DNA of 8,895 bases, taken from contig SCTP01000233.1 of the NCBI GenBank assembly GCA_004322325.1, positions 1 to 8,895 on the forward strand, in the 5' to 3' direction. Source of the stretch: Gammaproteobacteria bacterium. Its GTDB lineage: Bacteria > Pseudomonadota > Gammaproteobacteria > DSM-16500. Position 1 is the first letter of the stretch. Every line of letters starts with the position of its first letter. The notes under the pieces are model-generated. The model was not told where the DNA came from, ran no database searches, and was given only the letters and a program-made list of their open reading frames with translations. Both the position numbers and the translations under genes were made by a program. Below are positions 1 through 5,404 of this stretch, piece by piece.

Positions 1-500
1 AACGAGAACAAGCGCGTTTTGTCAAAATACCAGGCAATTGCCAATAGCGATCCGGCTAAATTGAGCATATCCGCACTACTGGTGCGTGCCCAAAAGAGAA
101 AGTAAAACGTCGTCAGTAATAACCAGCCGGATAACAAGCCTAAGCGCTTATCCTTTAAGCTGATCCCTAAACGATAAATCGACCAGACAGCTACTAGACC
201 AGCTAAGGCAGAGGGTAAACGCAATACCCAGGTCGTCAACGTGCCAGTGAGTTTTGCGATCAGAGCAATCGCCCAGTAGGACAGTAAGGGCTTGTCATAG
301 TACTGATTTTGACCGAGATAAGGGTGTAAAAAATCATGCCGATAAAACATCCCCGCGACGATATCTGCCCAGCGATGCTCTTGGGTCCATATTTCACGAC
401 CCCCTAAGCAGGTGAATAATAAGAGCAAAGAAGCTAGTAAAAGATAATTAAATTTCGCCCTGTTGCCCCATAAATAATCAACGACCACATCGAGTTTCAT
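1..500 (-). CDS. ArnT/PMT-like membrane glycosyltransferase (5' part, cut by window edge)
   Basis: The reverse strand is open from an ATG at 500 down to base 1, giving 166 N-terminal residues; the rest lies outside the window. A hydrophobic segment (about residues 17-33) is followed by a loop resembling the first periplasmic loop of ArnT/PMT (GT-C fold) transferases: GREIWTQEHRWAD (34-46), then HPYLG (59-63) and YYDKPLLSYW (67-76), like the ArnT pattern of an acidic-E-x-R motif followed by a P-x-x-x-G...Y-x-KP-x-x-x-YW stretch. Further membrane segments follow (about 89-110 and 119-138). Family members move a sugar from a polyprenyl phosphate carrier to lipid A or other acceptors on the periplasmic face. 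The usual Asp before the loop Glu is Gln here (Q40-E41). Whether the donor is aminoarabinose or another sugar cannot be told from this fragment. A weak AGGT ribosome site lies 9 nt before the ATG. The gene is divergent from dapA. Confidence 0.8.
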   Translation of the reverse strand, partial: MKLDVVVDYLWGNRAKFNYLLLASLLLLFTCLGGREIWTQEHRWADIVAGMFYRHDFLHPYLGQNQYYDKPLLSYWAIALIAKLTGTLTTWVLRLPSALAGLVAVWSIYRLGISLKDKRLGLLSGWLLLTTFYFLFWARTSSADMLNLAGSLLAIAWYFDKTRLFS

Positions 501-534
501 GATTTTTCGACCTAACCTATGGAAAAAGAATAGA

Positions 535-540
535 ATTATA
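535..540 (-). promoter_or_regulatory. -10 box for the leftward glycosyltransferase gene
   Basis: The minus strand reads TATAAT, a perfect sigma-70 -10 hexamer, about 35 nt upstream of the glycosyltransferase ATG. No good -35 hexamer stands 16-18 nt further upstream; that stretch is A/T-rich and overlaps the -35 region proposed for dapA. Predicted from sequence only. Confidence 0.45.
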
Positions 541-561
541 CGGAAAATCGATAAAAATTTA

Positions 562-589
562 TAGACAAATCCAATACAGCCCCCATAAT
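562..589 (+). promoter_or_regulatory. Sigma-70 promoter of dapA
   Basis: A -35 hexamer TAGACA (562-567, 5 of 6 matches) and a -10 hexamer CATAAT (584-589, 5 of 6) are separated by 16 nt. Transcription would start near 596, leaving a leader of about 24 nt before the ATG at 620. This placement argues against the in-frame GTG at 593 as the start, since it would lie at or before the transcript's first base. Confidence 0.6.
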
Positions 590-619
590 ACTGTGTACCG
601 CAAAAACGGAGACAAACGT

Positions 620-1495
620 ATGTTTAAAGGCAGCATGGTCGCTCTGGTGACTCCCATGCAAGAAGATGGAACGATTGATAAAAAAGCATTGCTTGATTTG
701 GTGGAATGGCACATTCAATCCAAAACAGATGCGATCGTAGCCGTGGGTACGACGGGTGAATCCGCTACCTTGGAGCCTGATGAGCATTTAGAAGTTATCT
801 CTCTCGTGGTGAAGCAAGTGGCAGGACGTCTGCCAGTGATAGCAGGTACAGGTACCAACTCCACCCGCACTACCCTCAAGTTATCCGAAAATGCACAACG
901 TGCCGGTGCCGATGCGTGTCTTATTGTCACACCTTATTACAACAAACCGACTCAAAATGGGCTTTATCAACATTACAAATTCATCGCTGATCATATCCAG
1001 CTTCCTATTATCTTATATAATGTGCCTGGCCGAACCGGCTGTGATATGTTGCCAGAAACCGTTGAACGTCTTGCGAAAGTGAAGCAAATTGTTGGCATTA
1101 AAGAAGCAACAGGAAAATTAGCGCGCGCGCAAGACATTATCGCTCGCTGCCCTTCCTCATTTGCGGTATTGAGCGGCGATGACGCCACTGCTCTTGATCT
1201 TTTACTCCACGGTGCTAAAGGCGTGATCTCCGTGACAGCCAATGTGGCACCTTTGAAGATGCATGCCATGTGCGAAGCTGCCTTAGCGGGAGACCAAGCG
1301 CTGGCGACTAAAATCAATGCTGAATTGATGTTACTGCATCAACGCTTATTTTTGGAATCTAACCCCATTCCGACGAAATGGGCATTGTATACCATGGGCA
1401 AAATTCCAGCGGGGATACGATTACCGCTTTTACCACTAGACAGCCGATACCATCAAGAGGTAAAAGAAGCGATGCAAAATGCAGGAGTTCACTAA
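620..1495 (+). CDS. dapA: 4-hydroxy-tetrahydrodipicolinate synthase (DapA)
   Basis: DapA condenses pyruvate with aspartate semialdehyde, the first committed step to meso-diaminopimelate (peptidoglycan) and lysine; it is a cytosolic TIM-barrel enzyme. The 291-residue product matches the usual length and aligns from the first residue (MFKGSMVALVTPM). Visible landmarks, in E. coli numbering, which fits without gaps, are the GTTGES loop with T44 and T45, Y107 (TPYYN), catalytic Y133 (ILYNVP), R138 and the Schiff-base K161 (GIKEATG). The start at 620 is chosen because GGAGA (608-612) stands 7 nt upstream and family alignment begins there; an in-frame GTG at 593 lies upstream. Of the residues that bind feedback lysine in the E. 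coli enzyme, H56, N80 and Y106 are kept, but positions 53 and 84 are Pro and Thr instead of His and Glu, so inhibition may be weaker (inference). It stands 3 nt from the BamC-like gene, as in the common dapA-bamC operon. Confidence 0.97.
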   Translation: MFKGSMVALVTPMQEDGTIDKKALLDLVEWHIQSKTDAIVAVGTTGESATLEPDEHLEVISLVVKQVAGRLPVIAGTGTNSTRTTLKLSENAQRAGADACLIVTPYYNKPTQNGLYQHYKFIADHIQLPIILYNVPGRTGCDMLPETVERLAKVKQIVGIKEATGKLARAQDIIARCPSSFAVLSGDDATALDLLLHGAKGVISVTANVAPLKMHAMCEAALAGDQALATKINAELMLLHQRLFLESNPIPTKWALYTMGKIPAGIRLPLLPLDSRYHQEVKEAMQNAGVH

Positions 1496-1498
1496 GGT

Positions 1499-1750
1499 AT
1501 GAGTTGGGTAATACGTTTGGTTTTATTATGGCTTGCCATCAGTTTGGCGGGATGTTCTTACTTTTCAAAGCCGGCGTTTTTACAGACGCAGGATAAGCGC
1601 TATTTAACCGCGAGCAGCAGTTCGCCGCTGAAAATTCCGCCTGGCTTGTCTTCCGATGCATTTGACACGTATTATCCCGTGCCTAATCGATATTACCCGG
1701 ACAATACGAAACAAATCAGCGTGGTACCACCAGGATTAAATAGTAATTAG
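1499..1750 (+). CDS. bamC: Short BamC-like outer-membrane lipoprotein
   Basis: The 83-residue product has a hydrophobic signal segment ending in a lipobox, LAGC (lipidated Cys 19), so it should be an outer-membrane lipoprotein. The mature part matches the pattern of the unfolded N-terminal tail of BamC: YL-x-A (residues 35-38), PLKIPPGL (43-50), YYPVP (58-62) and VPPG (76-79), paralleling YLEA, the P-x-G turn, YAIP and RPP of E. coli BamC. In E. coli that tail binds BamD, a subunit of the beta-barrel assembly machine. The two helix-grip domains that follow in the usual BamC (about 340 residues) are absent: the frame simply stops at TAG and is followed by a tRNA gene, with no sign of a broken remainder. 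Position directly after dapA supports the assignment. Ribosome site AGGAG (1483-1487) lies 11 nt upstream within the dapA end. It could instead be called an unnamed lipoprotein; I favour a minimal BamC. Confidence 0.72.
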   Translation: MSWVIRLVLLWLAISLAGCSYFSKPAFLQTQDKRYLTASSSSPLKIPPGLSSDAFDTYYPVPNRYYPDNTKQISVVPPGLNSN

Positions 1751-1763
1751 TCTAGCATCTCAG

Positions 1764-1769
1764 TATAAT
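1764..1769 (+). promoter_or_regulatory. -10 box upstream of tRNA-Ser
   Basis: A perfect TATAAT stands 11 nt before the first base of the tRNA, so transcription would begin about 4-5 nt before the mature 5' end. The -35 region 17 nt upstream (about 1741-1746, over the end of the BamC-like gene) is poor. This suggests the tRNA and the gene after it have their own start besides read-through from dapA. Confidence 0.5.
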
Positions 1770-1780
1770 CCCACCCCCAA

Positions 1781-1870
1781 GGAGAGGTACCGAAGCGGTC
1801 ATAACGGCGCCGACTCGAAATCGGATGGGGAGTTTAGGCTCCCACGAGGGTTCGAATCCCTCCCTCTCCG
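1781..1870 (+). tRNA. tRNA-Ser (anticodon CGA)
   Basis: A full class II tRNA can be folded by eye. The acceptor stem is GGAGAGG (1781-1787) with CCTCTCC (1863-1869), and the discriminator is G1870. The D stem is CCG/CGG. The anticodon loop is CTCGAAA (1814-1820), with anticodon CGA at 1816-1818, reading UCG. The long variable arm typical of serine tRNAs has a GGGAG/CTCCC stem, and the T arm is GAGGG-TTCGAAT-CCCTC. The outermost anticodon-stem pair (positions 27-43) is a G-A mismatch; the other four pairs are sound. The genome does not encode the CCA end: TAC follows the discriminator, so RNase Z-type trimming and CCA addition are expected. The gene lies 30 nt after the BamC-like gene and 25 nt before the next ATG, with no terminator between. 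Confidence 0.95.
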
Positions 1871-1884
1871 TACTTATCATTAAC

Positions 1885-1888
1885 GGGA
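1885..1888 (+). promoter_or_regulatory. Ribosome binding site deciding the MtaD-like start
   Basis: GGGA lies 7 nt before the ATG at 1896 but only 1 nt before the in-frame ATG at 1890. Normal spacing therefore favours 1896 as the start. Confidence 0.5.
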
Positions 1889-1895
1889 CATGCTT

Positions 1896-3209
1896 ATGGA
1901 AAAAATTGATCATCTTATCCATGCTAAGTGGCTTATTACGTGTGAAGAACAAAATCGCGTGTTAGAAAATCATGCGATGGCAATTAAAGATCAAAAAATT
2001 CTGGCGATTTTACCGAGCGAAAAAGCGCAACAAACTTATCAAGCCAGTCAAGAGTATCATTATTCTTCTCACGCTGTATTACCCGGTTTGATTAATAGCC
2101 ATACGCATATTGGCATGAATTTTTTCCGTGGCCTCGCTGATGATTTGGAATTAATGGATTGGTTAAATAATCATGTATGGCCTGCTGAAAAAAAATGGCT
2201 TAGCCATGAGTTTGTCTATGATGCTTCTTTAATGGCCATGGCAGAAATGATTCGTTGCGGTACCACTTGTTTTAACGATATGTTTTTCTTTCTTGATGCC
2301 ACCGCTTCTGCTGCTTTAACCGCAGGCATGCGCGCTCATATTGGTATGCACATTATTGGTGTGTCTAATGCATGGGCAAAAACACCCGAAGAATGTTTTG
2401 ACAAAGCGCTAGCCTTTTATCATCAATATAAAGATGCCGATTTGATTACGCCAACCATGGCACCTCATTCTACTTATACGCTATCGCTGCCCGATTTGAT
2501 CAAAGCAAAAGAAATCGCGGATGAATACCAATTAAAAATTAATATTCATCTTCAAGAAACATCCTCCGAAGTTCAAATAGCAATGCAGAAATATAACAAA
2601 CGCCCGTTACAACTTATTCATGAAATCGGCATGGTTTCCCCTAACCTCATCGCCATTCACATGACACAAATAGATGAACGTGATTGCGAAATCTTGCAGC
2701 AAACGAAACCAACTATTGTCAATTGCCCTGAATCAAATATGAAATTAGCGAGCGGTGCTTGTCCCGTCGATAAAATGGCGCAACTCGGCGTTAACATTGC
2801 GCTAGGGACCGATAGTGTGGCAAGTAATAACGACTTAGACATGCTGGGTGAAATGCGTTCTGCTGCCTTGGTGGGTAAAATTACAGCGCAAAATCCTCGT
2901 GCCGTGGCTGCCGAGCAAGTCCTCAAAATGGCAACGATTAACGGCGCCAAAGCACTCGGCATTGACCACCTCACCGGCTCCTTAGTGCCTGGCAAAGCAG
3001 CGGACTTTATCGCCATCGATTTAGACCACATTGAAACTCTCCCGGTCTACCGCCCTGTCTCCCAAATTGTCTACTCCGCCGCACGCCATCAAGTCAGCGA
3101 TGTCTGGGTAGCAGGCAAACAGCTTATGAAAAATCGGCAATTATTAACGTTAGATGAGAAAGAATTGCTAAAGAAAGCACAAATTTGGCGCAAAAAAATA
3201 AAAAGCTAG
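1896..3209 (+). CDS. Amidohydrolase of the TRZ/ATZ family, probable 5'-methylthioadenosine/S-adenosylhomocysteine deaminase (MtaD-like)
   Basis: The 437-residue product belongs to the COG0402 amidohydrolases, cytosolic metal-dependent TIM-barrel deaminases or chlorohydrolases. Metal and catalytic residues are all visible: the H-x-H of [13 protein letters not shown] (H69, H71), H218 and E221 in IHLQE, H255 in AIHMTQ, and D306 in [14 protein letters not shown]. The segment [17 protein letters not shown] and the APHSTYTLS motif are typical of the MtaD branch, which deaminates methylthioadenosine, S-adenosylhomocysteine or adenosine to inosine derivatives. A C-terminal segment ([15 protein letters not shown]) forms the usual small beta domain. 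Substrate choice within the family cannot be read reliably, so no symbol is given. An ATG two codons upstream (1890) is possible but badly spaced from the ribosome site. The mRNA leader would abut the 3' end of tRNA-Ser, so tRNA processing may set its 5' end. The stop codon lies inside the hairpin before ndk. Confidence 0.88.
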   Translation: MEKIDHLIHAKWLITCEEQNRVLENHAMAIKDQKILAILPSEKAQQTYQASQEYHYSSHAVLPGLINSHTHIGMNFFRGLADDLELMDWLNNHVWPAEKKWLSHEFVYDASLMAMAEMIRCGTTCFNDMFFFLDATASAALTAGMRAHIGMHIIGVSNAWAKTPEECFDKALAFYHQYKDADLITPTMAPHSTYTLSLPDLIKAKEIADEYQLKINIHLQETSSEVQIAMQKYNKRPLQLIHEIGMVSPNLIAIHMTQIDERDCEILQQTKPTIVNCPESNMKLASGACPVDKMAQLGVNIALGTDSVASNNDLDMLGEMRSAALVGKITAQNPRAVAAEQVLKMATINGAKALGIDHLTGSLVPGKAADFIAIDLDHIETLPVYRPVSQIVYSAARHQVSDVWVAGKQLMKNRQLLTLDEKELLKKAQIWRKKIKS

Positions 3210-3227
3210 GTATAATGCCCAGCTTTT
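3201..3227 (+). terminator. Hairpin at the MtaD-like gene end with a -10 box as its loop (weak terminator or attenuating structure)
   Basis: AAAAGCT (3201-3207) pairs with AGCTTTT (3221-3227); after one A-C mismatch GG (3209-3210) pairs with CC (3218-3219), leaving a 7-nt loop, TATAATG. The 3' arm ends in four Ts and is then interrupted by GAA, so it would be a weak intrinsic terminator at best. The upstream stop codon TAG (3207-3209) is part of the stem. Confidence 0.4.
3211..3216 (+). promoter_or_regulatory. -10 box for ndk
   Basis: TATAAT, a perfect -10 hexamer, lies 33 nt before the ndk ATG and would start a transcript near 3223. No convincing -35 hexamer is found at 16-18 nt; TTGGCG (3185-3190) is 20 nt away, which is too far. 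The box coincides with the loop of the hairpin described at this place. Confidence 0.45.
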
Positions 3228-3249
3228 GAATATTATAAGGAACATCATC

Positions 3250-3666
3250 ATGCCAATCGAACGCACCTTATCCATTATCAAGCCAGATGCGGTCGCCAAA
3301 AAACATATCGGCGACATTATTAGCCGTTTCGAAAAAGGGGGATTACGCGTTGTTGCTGCGAAAATGATGCATCTTACGCAAACCCAGGCAGAACAATTTT
3401 ATGCCGTTCATCAGCAACGTCCTTTCTTCCCTTCTCTCGTCAGCTTTATGAGCTCAGGCCCCGTTTTAGTGCAAGTGCTCGAAGGGGACAATGCGATTGC
3501 CCTTAATCGCCAAATCATGGGTGCCACGAATCCAAAAGAAGCCGCCCCTGGTACTATCCGTGCGGATTTTGCGGAATCCATTGATCATAATGCCGTCCAT
3601 GGCTCCGATTCACCCGACACAGCCAAGCAAGAAATCACCTTCTTCTTTAATGGCGAGCTTGCTTAA
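3250..3666 (+). CDS. ndk: Nucleoside diphosphate kinase
   Basis: Ndk moves the gamma phosphate from ATP to other (deoxy)nucleoside diphosphates through a phosphohistidine, balancing NTP and dNTP pools in the cytosol. The product is 138 residues, close to the usual 140-143. The N-terminus [15 protein letters not shown] contains the conserved K11 of the nucleotide site, and the active-site signature is NAVHGSDS with catalytic H117. The C-terminus is a few residues shorter than in E. coli, ending FFFNGELA. The start at 3250 is chosen over the upstream in-frame TTG at 3226 because AAGGA (3237-3241) stands 8 nt before it and the family sequence begins there. Its stop codon is immediately followed by the rlmN ATG, with no base between. 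Confidence 0.97.
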   Translation: MPIERTLSIIKPDAVAKKHIGDIISRFEKGGLRVVAAKMMHLTQTQAEQFYAVHQQRPFFPSLVSFMSSGPVLVQVLEGDNAIALNRQIMGATNPKEAAPGTIRADFAESIDHNAVHGSDSPDTAKQEITFFFNGELA

Positions 3667-4728
3667 ATGATTAATCTCCTGGGCCTCGACAGAAAAGCGA
3701 TGGAAAGCTTTTTCGTCAGTATTGACGAAAAACCCTATCGGGCTCAGCAAGTCTTGCAATGGATTCATACCAATGGCATACAAGACTTTGATGCGATGTC
3801 GAATCTCAGCAAAGTCTTGCGCCAGAAACTCGCTGCTGCCGCCCACATTGCCTTACCGCAAGTGATTTATGAGAACGCCGCCAGCGATGGCACGTATAAA
3901 TGGCTGCTGAAATTAAACGATGGTAATTGCATCGAAACCGTCTTCATTCCCGAAAGAACCCGCGGTACGTTGTGTATTTCTTCCCAAGTCGGCTGTATTC
4001 TCAACTGTGATTTTTGCTCGACTGGTAAACAAGGGTTTAATCGTAATCTTACGACTGCTGAAATCATCGCCCAATTATGGATTGCCTCACGCACCCAAAA
4101 AATCACCAATGTGGTGATGATGGGGATGGGGGAACCGCTGCTGAATTTAGATAATGTGGTCCCAGCGCTCAATTTAATGCTGGATGACTATGCTTACGGC
4201 CTGTCCAAACGTCGCGTTACCGTCAGCACCGCCGGCGTGATTCCTGCTATGTATCAATTAAAAGAAAGGGTCGATGTTGCCCTTGCTGTTTCTCTGCATG
4301 CGCCTAATGACGAATTACGTAATAAAATTGTTCCATTAAATAAAAAATACCCCCTCAAAGAACTAATGACCGTTTGCCGAGGCTATTTTAACGATAACCG
4401 CCGCTCCGTGATGATGGAATATGTCATGCTCGCTGGTGTCAACGATACGCCTGATCATGCCAAGCAATTAGTCAGACTTCTGCAAGGGGTTCGGGCGAAA
4501 ATGAATTTAATCCCTTTTAATCCTTTCCCGCACACGGAATATCAGCGTTCAGACACCGATACCATCTTCCGATTCCGCGATATCCTCATGAAAGCCGGCC
4601 TCAACACCACCATTCGCCGCACACGAGGGGATGAATTTAACGCCGCCTGTGGTCAATTAGTCGGTCAAGTGCAAGATCGCACCCGGCGCAGTCAACGATT
4701 GAAAGAAAAGATTGGCGAGAGCACATGA
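3667..4728 (+). CDS. rlmN: Dual-specificity RNA methyltransferase RlmN (23S rRNA A2503 / tRNA A37)
   Basis: RlmN is a radical-SAM enzyme that puts a methyl group on C2 of A2503 in 23S rRNA and of A37 in several tRNAs, helping translational accuracy. The 353-residue product has the [4Fe-4S] motif C-x3-C-x2-C at C110, C114 and C117 ([12 protein letters not shown]). The two cysteines of the methyl-transfer mechanism are present: C103 (TLCISSQ, equal to C118 of E. coli) and C328 (AACGQL, equal to the methyl-carrying C355). MGMGEPLLN (152-160) is the family's SAM-binding GEPL-type motif. The N-terminal domain (about 1-95) is the small RNA-binding helical region. Its ATG directly follows the ndk stop, so translation is probably coupled. 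In most gammaproteobacteria pilF follows; here the next gene is rodZ. Confidence 0.97.
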   Translation: MINLLGLDRKAMESFFVSIDEKPYRAQQVLQWIHTNGIQDFDAMSNLSKVLRQKLAAAAHIALPQVIYENAASDGTYKWLLKLNDGNCIETVFIPERTRGTLCISSQVGCILNCDFCSTGKQGFNRNLTTAEIIAQLWIASRTQKITNVVMMGMGEPLLNLDNVVPALNLMLDDYAYGLSKRRVTVSTAGVIPAMYQLKERVDVALAVSLHAPNDELRNKIVPLNKKYPLKELMTVCRGYFNDNRRSVMMEYVMLAGVNDTPDHAKQLVRLLQGVRAKMNLIPFNPFPHTEYQRSDTDTIFRFRDILMKAGLNTTIRRTRGDEFNAACGQLVGQVQDRTRRSQRLKEKIGEST

Positions 4729-4740
4729 TCATCATACAAT
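4712..4740 (+). promoter_or_regulatory. Possible sigma-70 promoter for rodZ-hisS
   Basis: TTGGCG (4712-4717, 4 of 6 matches to the -35 consensus) and TACAAT (4735-4740, 5 of 6) are exactly 17 nt apart. They straddle the end of rlmN, 31 nt before the rodZ start. The site sits where pilF would be lost, and could give rodZ and hisS a separate start. Prediction only. Confidence 0.4.
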
Positions 4741-4770
4741 TTAAGAATTAAACAAGGACAGTGACATTCT

Positions 4771-5376
4771 ATGACAAACGACATACAACCCACCCCCACG
4801 ACTGACTATCAACCCGTTCCCTTTGGAGCGCGTTTGAAATCGGCCCGTGAAGCATTAGGTCTCGACCGTAAGGATGCGGCCGCCCAATTGCGCTTGAATG
4901 ATAATATTCTCGCCATGATGGAAAAAGATCATTACCCTGCAGACTTACCGCCTACTTTCATCAGTGGCTATATGCGTGCCTATGGAAAATTGCTGCTGAT
5001 CCCTGAGCATGAAATCGAGAAAGCCATTGAACCGATTAAGCTCAAAGCCACTTCCGCCGCCCCTATCCCGACAACGCGGCCGGTCTTATCCGTCCCGGTG
5101 ACGAGCGGTAATTATTTCATGCAATTTTTTACTTATCTTATTGTCTTTACGATGTTAGGGTTAGTTGGCATGTGGTGGTATACCCATAATAATACTTCAT
5201 CGACTACGCCAGTTGAAAACACCCTCCCCATAGCGCCCACACCTACTACCGTTAGCCCAGAAACTAAAAAGCAAGCTGTTGTCCAAGAGCAAAGTACCGA
5301 TGAAAATGCGGCTGACACGGACGAGGGTGGTGATAGCGGGGACGATGGCGACGACGATAGCGATAGTGCTAACTGA
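4771..5376 (+). CDS. rodZ: RodZ-like cell-shape protein, short form with Asp-rich tail
   Basis: The N-terminal half is a RodZ-type helix-turn-helix domain (about residues 17-85): PFGARLKSAREALGL, then LRLNDNILAMMEKDHY, then PPTFISGYMRAYGKLL, a very typical RodZ pattern. In E. coli this cytoplasmic domain binds MreB and links it to the wall-synthesis complex. A proline-rich stretch leads to one membrane segment (about 115-138). The periplasmic part is only about 60 residues: Thr/Pro-rich, then a tail of Asp, Glu, Gly and Ser (about 175-200). The folded DUF4115 domain at the end of full-length RodZ (about 337 residues in E. coli) is missing. No broken continuation is seen; hisS follows in 28 nt. 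The ribosome site AAGGA (4754-4758) is 12 nt from the ATG, somewhat far. Place between rlmN and hisS fits RodZ. Confidence 0.85.
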   Translation: MTNDIQPTPTTDYQPVPFGARLKSAREALGLDRKDAAAQLRLNDNILAMMEKDHYPADLPPTFISGYMRAYGKLLLIPEHEIEKAIEPIKLKATSAAPIPTTRPVLSVPVTSGNYFMQFFTYLIVFTMLGLVGMWWYTHNNTSSTTPVENTLPIAPTPTTVSPETKKQAVVQEQSTDENAADTDEGGDSGDDGDDDSDSAN

Positions 5377-5391
5377 ATAAAATTAAAAGAA

Positions 5392-5398
5392 AGAGGAG
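5392..5398 (+). promoter_or_regulatory. Ribosome binding site for hisS (GTG start)
   Basis: AGAGGAG lies 6 nt before the GTG at 5405. This strong, well-spaced site, together with family alignment from the first residue, decides for the GTG start over the ATG at 5435. Confidence 0.75.
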
Positions 5399-5404
5399 CA
5401 ACCA

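Noticed and set aside
593..619. Longer dapA start at the GTG at 593
   Set aside because: It lies at or before the predicted transcription start, has no ribosome site, and adds nine residues absent from the family; the ATG at 620 has GGAGA at good spacing.
1851..1880. A promoter for the MtaD-like gene using TATCAT at 1875-1880
   Set aside because: The -35 side falls in the tRNA T arm and matches only 3 of 6 bases; the leader would be under 10 nt, so read-through from the tRNA is more likely.
2657..3031. A 124-codon minus-strand open frame inside the MtaD-like gene
   Set aside because: It is fully antisense to a gene with all its catalytic residues, and shows no domain or ribosome site; other antisense frames in dapA, rlmN and bamB were rejected for the same reason.
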